Below the pieces are notes generated by a model. It did not search any database. It was not told where the DNA came from and saw nothing but the letters and a program-made list of their open reading frames with translations. The position numbers and the translations under genes are program-made. Below are positions 40,876 to 49,688 of a DNA stretch of 64,000 nucleotides, in pieces. The stretch is taken from assembly GCF_016598485.1 (NCBI RefSeq), contig NZ_JAEMUW010000003.1:248001-312000 (forward strand), in the 5' to 3' direction. Within the stretch, counting starts at the first letter, position 1; the number at the start of each line of letters is the position of its first letter. The DNA is from Micromonospora coerulea. GTDB lineage: Bacteria; Actinomycetota; Actinomycetes; Mycobacteriales; Micromonosporaceae.

Positions 40876-42416
40876 CGGTGGACGGCGGCGCGACGACCGT
40901 GCTGGTGGTCGACGACAGTCGGGCCAAGCGCTACCTGCTGGTCAGCTGGCTGACCCGGGCCGGGTTCGCGACGATCGAGGCGGAGAACGGCGCCGAGGCG
41001 CTGGCCCGGGTGGAGACCGACCCGGTGGACCTGGTGGTGCTGGACGTCCGGCTGCCGGACCTGAGCGGCTTCGAGGTCTGTAAACGGATCAAGGAACGCA
41101 ACCCGGCGACCCCGGTCATCCACGTCTCCGCGCACGCGGTCGACGTGGTGGACCGGGCGCAGGGGCTGACCCGGGGCGCCGACGCGTACCTGGCCGAGCC
41201 CATCGAGCCGGAGGAACTGGTCGCCACCGCGCACGCGGTGCTCCGCTACTACCAGGCGCGGCAGCGGGCGGAACTGCTCGCCGAGCGGCTGGCCGCGCTC
41301 GCCGACGCCACGGTGCAGATGCACGCCGCCTCGAACTTCGTCCGGCTGCTGCAGGCCGCGGCGGCCGGCGCGGCGCAGATCTTCAAGAGCCCGGCGGCCG
41401 TCGTCGCGGAGACCTTCGACGGCGACTGCCTGGCCGGGGTCGTGGCCGGGCCGGACGCCGAGCCCGAGGTCGTCCCGTGGGCGGTGGACGACACCGGGGT
41501 GCCGATCGGTGCCACCGTCCGGGTGGACGAGCCGGCCGAATGGGGGTGGATCGACTGGCCGGCCGGCGACACGGTGACCGTGGCCGCCGCCAAGCTGCGC
41601 GAGGACCGGCCCCCGCTCTACGTGGTGGTGCCGACCTCGACCCAGACGGTACGCACGCCGGTGCTGGTGCAGCTCGCCCAGGCGATCGCCTCGGCGGTGG
41701 AGGCGCAACGCTCCTTCGACGAGGAGCACCGGATCGCGGTCACCCTCCAGCGCAGCCTGCTGCCCCGCCGGCTCCCCGAGGTCGCCGGCCTCGACCTGGC
41801 CGTGCGGTACGAGCCGGCCAGTGCCCGGACCGAGGTGGGCGGCGACTTCTACGAACTGGTGATGCTCGACGGGCACCTGCTGATGGCGATCGGCGACGTC
41901 GCCGGCCACTCGCTGCACGCCGCGACGGTGATGGCCGAGCTGCGGCACGCGGTGCGGGCGTACGCCGTGGAGGGGCATCAGCCCGGGGTGATCCTGGATC
42001 GGGTCAACGAGCTGATGCGTACCCTGCTGCCGAACGAGCTGGCGACCATCTGCGTGCTGCTGCTGCACCCGGCCAGCGGGCTGATCCGGCTGGCCAGCGC
42101 GGGGCACCTGCCGGCGCTGGTCAGCGCGGACGGTCGGGTGGAGTTCGTCGAGCAGGCCGCCCCGCTGCTCGGGGTCCGCGCGCCGCGCCCGCCGGACCTG
42201 GAGTTCGTACTGCCGGCCGGCGCGACGCTGGTCCTCTACACGGACGGGCTGATCGAGCGGCGGGACGCCACGATCGACGAGGGGATGGCGGCGCTGGGCG
42301 CGGTCGCCAGCCGGGTGGACGACGACCTGGACCAGTTCTGCCAGCGGCTCCTGGTCGAGCTGGCCCCGCCGGAGATTCACGACGACGTCGCCGTGGTCGC
42401 GGTCCGCCGCCACTGA
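40872..42416 (+). CDS. Receiver-GAF-like-PP2C phosphatase
   Basis: The 514-residue product has a receiver domain (residues 8-125) with acceptor Asp58 (VVLDVRLPD), a GAF-like central region (about 140-275) and a SpoIIE/RsbU-type PP2C domain (280-510: VGGDFYELV, IGDVAGHSLHAATV, YTDGLIERRD, HDDVAVVAV). It is the output phosphatase of the operon, probably controlling the divergent STAS antagonist. GTG 40872 overlaps the kinase stop. Confidence 0.92.
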   Translation: MTVDGGATTVLVVDDSRAKRYLLVSWLTRAGFATIEAENGAEALARVETDPVDLVVLDVRLPDLSGFEVCKRIKERNPATPVIHVSAHAVDVVDRAQGLTRGADAYLAEPIEPEELVATAHAVLRYYQARQRAELLAERLAALADATVQMHAASNFVRLLQAAAAGAAQIFKSPAAVVAETFDGDCLAGVVAGPDAEPEVVPWAVDDTGVPIGATVRVDEPAEWGWIDWPAGDTVTVAAAKLREDRPPLYVVVPTSTQTVRTPVLVQLAQAIASAVEAQRSFDEEHRIAVTLQRSLLPRRLPEVAGLDLAVRYEPASARTEVGGDFYELVMLDGHLLMAIGDVAGHSLHAATVMAELRHAVRAYAVEGHQPGVILDRVNELMRTLLPNELATICVLLLHPASGLIRLASAGHLPALVSADGRVEFVEQAAPLLGVRAPRPPDLEFVLPAGATLVLYTDGLIERRDATIDEGMAALGAVASRVDDDLDQFCQRLLVELAPPEIHDDVAVVAVRRH

Positions 42417-42452
42417 CGCCGGCGCCCCCTTCGCTCGCGGCGGGACGGCGGG

Positions 42453-43247
42453 TCAGCGCAGCGAGCGGGCGTAGGCGGCGGGGGAGACCCCGGCGACCGC
42501 GGTGAACTCGCGCACCAGGTGAGCCTGGTCGCTGTAGCCGAGGTCGCTGGCGAGCACCGCCCAGTCCAGCGGACCGCCGGCGGCCTGCTCGATCGCCTCC
42601 TGGAGCCGGTACCGCCGGATCACCCACTTCGGACCGACGCCGATGTGATCGAGGAAGAGCCGCTGCAGCCGCCGGGTGGAGCTCCCGTGCCGGCGCGCGA
42701 AGTCGTCGACCCGCAGGATGGAACGGTCGGCGCGGATCTCCTCCACCAGCGCGCTGGCCTCGGCGGCGAGTGGATCCGGTGCGGGCGCCCAGCCGGTGAG
42801 CAGCTCGTCCAGCCGCCGGCACCGGTCGTCGTCGCTGCCGGGGCAGACCGGGCCCGCGGCGCGGAGGCCGACGGTGGCGAGCGGCCGGCGCCGGCCGGTC
42901 AGCTCGGCGACCGGGCGCGGCCAGAAGGGCCGGAAGCCGCCGGGCCGGAACAGGACGCCGCTGACTCGGCCGGTGCCGTGCAGGGTGATGACGAAGAGTT
43001 CGTCGCCGGGGCCGGCCACCTCGGCGGTCTCCGGACCGCCGTCCTGGCCGTGGAACACCACGTTGACCGCCGGATGCGGTACCACCCGCTGGGCGAAGGG
43101 CTCGGTCAGCTCCCAGTCGATGAGCCAGTAGTGCTCGACGTACGGGCGCAGCGCGGGGGTGGGCAGCCGGCGGCGGAAGCGGACCTGCCGCAGCAGCCGG
43201 CCCGGGTCGAGGATGCCCCGACTGTCCCGCCGCGCTTGCTGTCGCAT
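42453..43247 (-). CDS. AraC-family regulator
   Basis: The 264-residue product has a helical/beta N-terminal domain (PTPALRPYVEHYWLIDWELT, of the DUF6597 type) and a C-terminal AraC helix-turn-helix pair (DDFARRHGSSTRRLQRLFLD and LASDLGYSDQAHLVREFTAV with SPAAYA). The effector is unknown. ATG 43247 is preferred over further upstream sites because the extension overlaps the divergent promoter. It is divergent from the TIGR03086 gene and may regulate it. Confidence 0.88.
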   Translation of the reverse strand: MRQQARRDSRGILDPGRLLRQVRFRRRLPTPALRPYVEHYWLIDWELTEPFAQRVVPHPAVNVVFHGQDGGPETAEVAGPGDELFVITLHGTGRVSGVLFRPGGFRPFWPRPVAELTGRRRPLATVGLRAAGPVCPGSDDDRCRRLDELLTGWAPAPDPLAAEASALVEEIRADRSILRVDDFARRHGSSTRRLQRLFLDHIGVGPKWVIRRYRLQEAIEQAAGGPLDWAVLASDLGYSDQAHLVREFTAVAGVSPAAYARSLR

Positions 43248-43278
43248 TTTTTCAAGACCACCTTCATACGCTGGCCCT

Positions 43279-43845
43279 ATGAGTACGAAGACTAGTGAGT
43301 TGCTGGCCGTCGCCGCACCTCGGACGGTGGCGGTGGTCCGGGGCATCACCGACGATCAGCTCGACCTGCCCACGCCGTGCCCCGACTACGCGGTGCGCGA
43401 TCTCCTCAACCACCTGTACGACGTGGTGGTCAACTTCCAGGAGCTGGCCCGGAAACGGGAGGTCGACTGGTCGGCGAAGAACGACCACCTGACCGAGGGC
43501 TGGCGGGACCGGTTCGCGGCGGAGGCCACCCGGCTGGTCGAGTCCTGGGAAGACCCGGCCACGATGGAGGGCGTCTCGCCCGGTATGGGCCTGCCGCAGG
43601 AGACGGTCGGCCAGATGGCCCTGACCGACCTGACGGTGCACGCCTGGGACCTGGCCCGGGCCACGGGCCAGCACCTGGCGGTCGAGCCGGAGGTCCTCGC
43701 CGCGCTGCACGGCTTCATGGACCGGATGGGTGACACCGGCCAGCAGATGGGCGCCTTCGCCGAACCCGTCCCCACCCGCGCCGACGCCACCGACCTGGAC
43801 CGCCTCCTGTGCCGCACCGGCCGCAACCCCACCTGGCGCCCTTGA
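43279..43845 (+). CDS. TIGR03086-type DinB/MDMPI-like metal-binding protein
   Basis: The 188-residue product matches the mycothiol-dependent maleylpyruvate isomerase-like fold: PCPDYAVRDLLNHLYDVVVNF (metal-ligand His in NHL) and TDLTVHAWDLARATGQ. These proteins bind a divalent metal in a four-helix bundle and often use mycothiol; the substrate is unknown. The stop codon overlaps the -35 of the downstream PadR promoter. Confidence 0.85.
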   Translation: MSTKTSELLAVAAPRTVAVVRGITDDQLDLPTPCPDYAVRDLLNHLYDVVVNFQELARKREVDWSAKNDHLTEGWRDRFAAEATRLVESWEDPATMEGVSPGMGLPQETVGQMALTDLTVHAWDLARATGQHLAVEPEVLAALHGFMDRMGDTGQQMGAFAEPVPTRADATDLDRLLCRTGRNPTWRP

Positions 43846-43871
43846 CATTCACTATTCGCTGAGTGAATAGT
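43842..43871 (+). promoter_or_regulatory. PadR promoter with overlapping operator
   Basis: TTGACA (43842-43847) and GAATAG (43865-43870) are 17 bases apart. The palindrome CTATTCGCTGAGTGAATAG (43852-43870) covers the -10. The -10 ends eight bases before the GTG at 43879 with no ribosome site between, so the mRNA is probably leaderless. Confidence 0.7.
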
Positions 43872-43878
43872 AGCGAGC

Positions 43879-44415
43879 GTGTCCACTCAGCACGTACTGC
43901 TCGGGTTGCTGGCGGGTGGGGCGCGGCACGGGTACGAGCTGAAGCGGGCTCACGACGCGCGGCTGCCCCGGGCCCGACCGCTCGCCTTCGGGCAGGTCTA
44001 CGCCACCCTGGCCCGCCTCCAGCGGGACGGGCTGGTGGTGCCCGCCGGACAGGAGCGGGACGGCGGCCCGGACCGCACCGCGTACGCGCTCACCGACCAG
44101 GGGCGGGCCGCACTGGAGCACTGGCTCGGCACCGTCGAGCCACCCATGCCGTACCTGGCCAGCACGCTCTTCGCCAAGGTGGTCGTCGCGCTGCTGGCCA
44201 CCGATGTCGACCGGGCCCGGGCGTACCTGACCGCCCAGCGCCGGGCGCACACCGAGCGGCTGCGTGAACTGACCGCGGTCAAGACCGCCCCCACGGCCAG
44301 TCTGGACGACATCGTCGCGGCCGACTTCGCCATCGCTCACCTCGACGCCGATCTGCGGTGGCTGCACACCACCCTGGACCGGGTCGCCGACTGGCACCGG
44401 GAGGTGCACTCGTGA
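43879..44415 (+). CDS. PadR-family regulator
   Basis: The 178-residue product has the PadR winged helix (HVLLGLLAGGARHGYELKRA, FGQVYATLARLQRDGLV, YALTDQGRAALEHWL) and a C-terminal helical dimerisation segment. It overlaps the ABC-exporter ATPase gene (GTGA), so it is the local repressor of the exporter, acting at the palindrome over its own promoter. PadR repressors usually respond to small phenolic or antibiotic ligands. Confidence 0.92.
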   Translation: MSTQHVLLGLLAGGARHGYELKRAHDARLPRARPLAFGQVYATLARLQRDGLVVPAGQERDGGPDRTAYALTDQGRAALEHWLGTVEPPMPYLASTLFAKVVVALLATDVDRARAYLTAQRRAHTERLRELTAVKTAPTASLDDIVAADFAIAHLDADLRWLHTTLDRVADWHREVHS

Positions 44416-45113
44416 CACAGCTGGCAGCTCGCGGCGTGGTCAAGGCGTACGGCAGGACGCCCGCGTTGGCCGGGGTGACCGTCGACGTCGCCGAGGGGGA
44501 GATCGTCGCGGTGACCGGCCCCAGCGGCTGCGGCAAGTCGACCCTGCTGCACTGCCTGGCCGGCATCCTCCGCCCCGACGCGGGCGAGGTCACCTGGCGC
44601 GGCGAGCGGATCGACACCTGGTCGGAGGGGGCCCGGTCCCGGCTGCGCCGCACCGAGTTCGGGGTGCTCTTCCAGTTCGGTCAGCTCGTCGCCGAGCTGA
44701 CCGCCGCGGAGAACGTCGCCCTTCCGCTGCTCCTCGCCGGCACGGGGCGGCGGGTGGCGCGGACGGCGGCGCTGACCTGGCTCGAGCGGCTGGGGGTGGC
44801 CGACGTGGCCGACGTCCGGCCGGGCGAGATGTCCGGCGGGCAGCAGCAGCGCTGCGCCACCGCCCGGGCGCTGGTCACCGAGCCCCGGGTGCTCTTCGCG
44901 GACGAGCCGACCGGCGCGCTGGACACCCTCGCCGGCGAGCAGGTGCTCACCCAGCTGGTCCGGCTCGCCCGCGAGCAGCGCACCACCGTCGTGCTGGTCA
45001 CCCACGAGCCGCGCATCGCCGCGTACGCCGACCGGGAAGTGGTGCTCCGGGACGGCCTGGTCGACCACACCGGGCTGGGCCTGGACCTGCCGCTCGCGGG
45101 CGGCCACCGGTGA
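44412..45113 (+). CDS. ABC exporter ATPase (MacB-like)
   Basis: The 233-residue ATPase has Walker A GPSGCGKSTLL, Q-loop LFQFGQLV, signature MSGGQQQRCATARAL, Walker B VLFADEPTGALD and the switch His in LVTHEP. It pairs with the FtsX-type permease immediately downstream (overlap GTGA). Such pairs export lipids, peptides or antibiotics, or transmit mechanical signals. Regulation by PadR suggests an inducible drug or lipid exporter. Confidence 0.93.
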   Translation: MTQLAARGVVKAYGRTPALAGVTVDVAEGEIVAVTGPSGCGKSTLLHCLAGILRPDAGEVTWRGERIDTWSEGARSRLRRTEFGVLFQFGQLVAELTAAENVALPLLLAGTGRRVARTAALTWLERLGVADVADVRPGEMSGGQQQRCATARALVTEPRVLFADEPTGALDTLAGEQVLTQLVRLAREQRTTVVLVTHEPRIAAYADREVVLRDGLVDHTGLGLDLPLAGGHR

Positions 45114-46630
45114 GGCCGGCCACCCTGCTCCGGCTGGCCGTGGCCGGCACCCGGACCGACACCGCCCGGGTGGCGCTGACCGCGCTCAGCGCCACCCTCG
45201 CCACCCTGGCCGGGCTGGCCGCGGCCACCGTGCTGGCCATCCCGACCCAGGTCTGCTGCGGGGGCCGGAACCTGTCCGAGCAGTACAGCAACGCGCTGCT
45301 CCGCGAACCGGGGCTGCGCGGCGGCACGGCGCTGGCGCTGCTGCTGCTCACCGTGCCGGTGCTGGCCCTGGCCGGCCAGTGCGCCCGGCTCGGCGCCCCG
45401 GCCCGGGACCGCCGGCTCGCCGCGCTGCGGCTCGCCGGGGCCACCCCGGGCCAGGTGACCCGGATCGCCGTGCTGGAGACCGGGGTGGCCAGCCTGCTCG
45501 GCACGCTGGTCGGGCTCGGCGCGTACCTCGCCGGCCGGGAACTGCTGGACCGGCCGGACGCGCGGGGCCGGCTCGCCCTGCCCACCGACGTGCTGCCGCC
45601 GGTCGGCGTTCTCGCGGCGCTGGTGGTCGGGCTGCCGCTGCTGGCCGCGCTGGTCAGCGCCGTGCTGCTGCGGGGGGTCAGCGCCACCCCGTTCGGGGTG
45701 GTGCGGCGGGGCGTCCGGGAACGCGCCCCCGGTCCGTGGGCCGGCCTGCTGATCGTCTCCGGGCTGGCCGCGTTCGCCTCGTTCAACCCGCTGCTGAACT
45801 GGTACCAGGACCGCCACCGGACGCCACCGGTGCTGCTGCCCCCGCTACTGCTCCTCGGGGGCGGCCTGGCCGCGCTGGTGGGCGTGGTGATCGGCACGGG
45901 CTGGCTGTCGTACACGGCGGGCCGGCTGCTGCACCGGTACGGCCGCGGCCCGGCGGCGCTGCTGGCGTCCCGCCGGCTGACCACCGATCCGTGGGCCGGC
46001 AGCCGCACCTTCGCCGCCCTGCTGGCGGCCGTCGTCGTGGGCGCCGGCGCGGCCGGCATGCGCGCGATGATGCTGGCCCAGGTCGAGGTCCACCGGCGTA
46101 CCGGCGCTGTCGAGGACACCGACGGCTTCTACCTGCGCACCATGGACCTGGTCGACCTCGCCGTCGGCGTGGCGATGGCGATCGCCGCCGGCGGGTTGGT
46201 CGTCGCGCTGGTCGAGGGGATCGTCGCCCGGCGGCGGGCGTACGCCGCGCTCGTCGCCACCGGGGTGCCGCGCGGCGCGATCGGCCGGTCGATCGCCTGG
46301 CAGGCTCTCGCCCCGGCGGTGCCGGCGGTCGGGGTGGCGCTCGCCGTCGGCTTCTTTTTCAGCCGCGGTGTCGCCGGCGGCCCGGTCCGGGGCGGTGGTG
46401 CGATGGTCAAGGTGTGCGACGCCGGGGAGCAGCTCTGCGCCGACCCGGCGACCCGGGCCCAGCACGTCCGGTTCGTGTGGGTGCCCGAGCTGACCGTCTT
46501 CCCCGACGTACCGCTGGGTCAGCTGGCCTGGGTCGGTGCCGGCGCCCTCGCCGCGGTGCTGGTGACGGTCGGGGTGGGCCTGGTCTTCCTGCGCTCCAGC
46601 ACCGCCGTGGAGGAGCTCCGGACGACCTGA
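45110..46630 (+). CDS. FtsX-like ABC permease
   Basis: The 506-residue permease has about ten hydrophobic helices in two FtsX halves; the first follows LAVAGTRTDTARVALTAL and the second contains LLASRRLTTDPWAGSRTFAALL. The large extracytoplasmic region typical of MacB is short here. GTG 45110 overlaps the ATPase stop. Substrate unknown. Confidence 0.9.
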   Translation: MRPATLLRLAVAGTRTDTARVALTALSATLATLAGLAAATVLAIPTQVCCGGRNLSEQYSNALLREPGLRGGTALALLLLTVPVLALAGQCARLGAPARDRRLAALRLAGATPGQVTRIAVLETGVASLLGTLVGLGAYLAGRELLDRPDARGRLALPTDVLPPVGVLAALVVGLPLLAALVSAVLLRGVSATPFGVVRRGVRERAPGPWAGLLIVSGLAAFASFNPLLNWYQDRHRTPPVLLPPLLLLGGGLAALVGVVIGTGWLSYTAGRLLHRYGRGPAALLASRRLTTDPWAGSRTFAALLAAVVVGAGAAGMRAMMLAQVEVHRRTGAVEDTDGFYLRTMDLVDLAVGVAMAIAAGGLVVALVEGIVARRRAYAALVATGVPRGAIGRSIAWQALAPAVPAVGVALAVGFFFSRGVAGGPVRGGGAMVKVCDAGEQLCADPATRAQHVRFVWVPELTVFPDVPLGQLAWVGAGALAAVLVTVGVGLVFLRSSTAVEELRTT

Positions 46631-46738
46631 TGTGACGCTCTCGCCGCCGGAAACGCTGTTAAGTCCGGAGGCCCGCCGGTCGGGCCCCGTGCCGGCCCGC
46701 TCGGCCGGCGGAACACGGAACATCGGGAGATCACCAGC

Positions 46739-47155
46739 ATGCAGAACCAGCCCGGCGGCGCGCCGCCGGTGTTCGTCGACCGGACCGGACGGCGTCGCCG
46801 GCTCACCGTCATCGCCGGTGCGGCGATGGGCCTCGGCCTGCTGACCAGCCTCGGGCTGATCCTCGCCGGCCTCTTCTTCGACTCCTCCGTGCCGCTGCCC
46901 GGCTGGTCGGAGACGAGGCAGCGGGCCCCGATCGAGGCCGGGGTGGACGCACCCGGCGAGGTACGCCCGGAAAGCAGTCCCAGCCCGCAGCCGGCGACCT
47001 CCGGACCGGCGCAGTCGGCCGCGCCGACCTCGGCCGGTGCCACCACCGCGACCAGGACCGTCGCCCCGCTGCCCCGGCAGTCCACCAGCCCGCCCGGCCA
47101 GGGCGCGGAGCGGCGCAGCACCGCCAAGCCCAGCCGGACCGCGGGCAAGCCCTGA
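46739..47155 (+). CDS. Single-pass membrane protein preceding the deacetylase-GT gene
   Basis: The 138-residue product has a basic N-terminus (TGRRRRLTVIAG), one helix (AAMGLGLLTSLGLILAGLFF) and a Pro/Ser/Thr-rich extracytoplasmic tail. The low-complexity tail resembles cell-wall spacer regions. It ends three bases before the polysaccharide deacetylase-GT gene and is probably cotranscribed. Function unknown. Confidence 0.75.
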   Translation: MQNQPGGAPPVFVDRTGRRRRLTVIAGAAMGLGLLTSLGLILAGLFFDSSVPLPGWSETRQRAPIEAGVDAPGEVRPESSPSPQPATSGPAQSAAPTSAGATTATRTVAPLPRQSTSPPGQGAERRSTAKPSRTAGKP

Positions 47156-47157
47156 CG

Positions 47158-49275
47158 ATGCCGAGACACGTGGCGCGGCCCGATCCGCGGGCGCACTGGT
47201 TGCTGCTGATCCTCGGTCTGCTCGTCCTGCTCGCCGCGCTGAGCTTCAACGGGCTGGTCACCAACGTCGGCGGCGGCTCCGGCCCGTCGGACGCCCCCGC
47301 CTCACCCGGCCCTCGGCAGGTCAGCACCGGTGGGCCGGTGCTGCGGCTGGACGGGCCGACGCCGGTCGCCCGGCGGCTGCCCCCGCGGACCGTCGCGCTC
47401 ACCTTCGACGACGGTCCGGACCCGCGCTGGACGCCGCAGGTTCTCGACGTGCTGCGCCGGCACCACGCCCACGCCACCTTCTTCGTGGTCGGCGCCCGGG
47501 TCGACGAGCATCCGGAGCTGGTCCGGCGGATCCTCGCCGAGGGGCACGAGATCGGCTCGCACACCTTCACCCACGCCGACCTGACCGCGGTCCCGAGCTG
47601 GCGCGCGAGGTTCGAACTCGCCTGGACCCGCAGCGCGATCGCCGGGGCCACCGGTCGCGAGGTGACCCTGCTCCGGCCGCCGTTCTCGTCGACCACGGCC
47701 TCCCTCACCGACGCGCAGTACCAGGCGCTGCGGGCGGCAGCCGGCACCGGCCACGTGGCCGTGCTCGCCGATCGGGATCCGAAGGACTGGCAGCGGCCCG
47801 GCGTACCGGCCATCGTCCGGGCCGCCAGCCCGCCGAGCGGGGCGGGAGCGGTGGTGCTGATGCACGACGGCGGCGGCGACCGGGCCCAGACCGTGGCCGC
47901 CCTCGACCAGCTGCTGCCCCGGCTGACCGGCGAGGGCTACCGGTTCACCACCGTCTCCGCGGCGATCAGCGCGCCGGACTCGATGGTGCCGGCCGGGGCG
48001 GGCGCCCGGCTCAGCGGCACCGCGCTGCGCTGGGCGCAGGTCGGCGCCGGCTGGCTGGCCGGGGCGATGAACCTGCTGCTCGGCGTCGCGCTGGTGCTCG
48101 GGATCGCCCGGCTCGCCGTGCAGGTGGTCTGCGCCCAGGCGCACGTCCGTCGGGTCCGCCGGCCGCACGGCGGCCGGCCCGAGGTGACCGGCCCGGTCTC
48201 GGTCATCGTGCCGGCGTACAACGAGGCGGCGAACATCGCCGCCACGGTGCGGTCGCTGGTGGCCAGCGCGTACCCGGCGCTGGAGGTGATCGTGGTGGAC
48301 GACGGTTCCAGCGACGGCACCGCCGACATCGTCGAGCGGCTGCGGTTGCGCGGGGTGCGGGTGATCCGGCAGGCCAACGCCGGCAAGCCGGCGGCGCTGA
48401 ACACCGGCATCCGGGCCGCCCGGGCGAACCTGCTGGTGCTGGTCGACGGGGACACCGTCTTCCAGCCGGACACCGTGTACCGGCTGGTGCAGGGCTTCGC
48501 CGATCCGACGGTCGGCGCGATCTCCGGCAACACCAAGGTGGCGAACCGGCGCCGGCTGCTCGGCCGCTGGCAGCACCTGGAGTACGTGATCGGCTTCAAC
48601 CTGGACCGCCGGATGTACGACGTGCTGGAGTGCATGCCGACCATTCCCGGCGCGATCGGCGCGTTCCGCCGGGAGGTGCTGCTCGCGGTCGGCGGCGTCC
48701 CGTCGGACACCCTCGCCGAGGACACCGACCTGACCATGAAGGTGCTCCGGGCCGGCTGGCGGGTGGTGTACGAGGAAGGCGCGATCGCCTGGACCGAGGC
48801 GCCCTCGTCGCTGCGCCAGCTCTGGCGGCAGCGCTACCGCTGGTGCTACGGGACCATGCAGGCGATGTGGAAGCACCGGCACGCGCTGCGGGAGCCGGGC
48901 GCCGGCGGAAAGCTGGGGCGGCGCGGGCTGCCCTACCTGACCGTGTTCCAGATCCTGCTGCCGCTGGCCGCCCCGGCGGTCGACGTCTTCGCCCTCTACG
49001 GGCTGCTCTTCCTGCCCTGGTCGGCGCTGCTGCTGGCCTGGGCGGGCCTGCTCCTGCTCCAGAGCTGCACCGCCGCGTACGCGCTGCGGCTGGACCGGGA
49101 GCGGTACGGCCCGCTGTGGACGCTGCCGCTCCAGCAGCTGGTCTACCGGCAGGTGATGTACCTGGTGGTGGTGCAGTCGGTGGTCACCGCGGTGGTCGGC
49201 AACCGGCTGCGCTGGCAGCGGATGGTGCGTACCGGCGAGGCCGCCGCGCTGGTCGCCGGCCCCGCCGCCCGCTGA
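47158..49275 (+). CDS. Polysaccharide deacetylase-glycosyltransferase 2 fusion
   Basis: The 705-residue product has an N-terminal membrane anchor (HWLLLILGLLVLLAALSF), a NodB deacetylase domain (about residues 75-280: ALTFDDGPDPR, SHTFTHADL), a further transmembrane region, and a family 2 glycosyltransferase (VIVPAYNEAANIAATV, VDDGSSDGTADIV, DGDTVF, EDTDLT, QRYRWCYG) with C-terminal helices. It couples sugar polymer synthesis with N-deacetylation, comparable to PgaB/PgaC or NodB/NodC but in one chain. The polymer is unknown. Confidence 0.93.
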   Translation: MPRHVARPDPRAHWLLLILGLLVLLAALSFNGLVTNVGGGSGPSDAPASPGPRQVSTGGPVLRLDGPTPVARRLPPRTVALTFDDGPDPRWTPQVLDVLRRHHAHATFFVVGARVDEHPELVRRILAEGHEIGSHTFTHADLTAVPSWRARFELAWTRSAIAGATGREVTLLRPPFSSTTASLTDAQYQALRAAAGTGHVAVLADRDPKDWQRPGVPAIVRAASPPSGAGAVVLMHDGGGDRAQTVAALDQLLPRLTGEGYRFTTVSAAISAPDSMVPAGAGARLSGTALRWAQVGAGWLAGAMNLLLGVALVLGIARLAVQVVCAQAHVRRVRRPHGGRPEVTGPVSVIVPAYNEAANIAATVRSLVASAYPALEVIVVDDGSSDGTADIVERLRLRGVRVIRQANAGKPAALNTGIRAARANLLVLVDGDTVFQPDTVYRLVQGFADPTVGAISGNTKVANRRRLLGRWQHLEYVIGFNLDRRMYDVLECMPTIPGAIGAFRREVLLAVGGVPSDTLAEDTDLTMKVLRAGWRVVYEEGAIAWTEAPSSLRQLWRQRYRWCYGTMQAMWKHRHALREPGAGGKLGRRGLPYLTVFQILLPLAAPAVDVFALYGLLFLPWSALLLAWAGLLLLQSCTAAYALRLDRERYGPLWTLPLQQLVYRQVMYLVVVQSVVTAVVGNRLRWQRMVRTGEAAALVAGPAAR

Positions 49276-49353
49276 CGCCGCCGGGGCCGGGGCTCGCGCC
49301 GGACCCGGCGGCATGGCCGGGATCGGGCCGGCGGCGGCGCGGTGCCGGCCCGG

Positions 49354-49521
49354 TCAGCGGCCGTCGAAGAGGCCCGCCGACCAGGAGACCACCACGCCGA
49401 TCACGGCCGAGCAGCAGCAGATGAGCAGGGCGGCGGCGACCACGGCGAGGATCATCCAGGCGGTGCCGCGCCGGGCCGCGGCCGGTGTCGCCCCGGGTGC
49501 CGCCGCCTGGTCGTCGCTCAC
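49354..49521 (-). CDS. Small membrane protein with a Cys cluster
   Basis: Fifty-five residues from GTG 49521: an Ala-rich charged N-terminus, then a helix LAVVAAALLICCCSAVIGVV and SWSAGLFDGR. Three adjacent cysteines in the helix are characteristic. It is convergent with the deacetylase-GT gene. The single hydrophobic helix is coding-like, but no family is recognised. Confidence 0.6.
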   Translation of the reverse strand: MSDDQAAAPGATPAAARRGTAWMILAVVAAALLICCCSAVIGVVVSWSAGLFDGR

Positions 49522-49688
49522 GGCGGCAGTCTATGCGTGCGTGGCCCAGCCGGGTCCGGCCCGATCGCGCCCGCCCCGGGCGGATCCGCCGGACACCCGC
49601 CGGGTCCACGTCGCCCCGGGGGTGCCGGCCCGCCCGGCGGAACCTGCCAGTGCGGCGGGCCGGTGGGCGGTCGGGGCAGGATGGGGCG

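Noticed and set aside
44412..46630. Bacteriocin or lantibiotic export system
   Set aside because: No precursor peptide or modification enzyme is seen; a PadR-controlled MacB-like exporter explains the genes.
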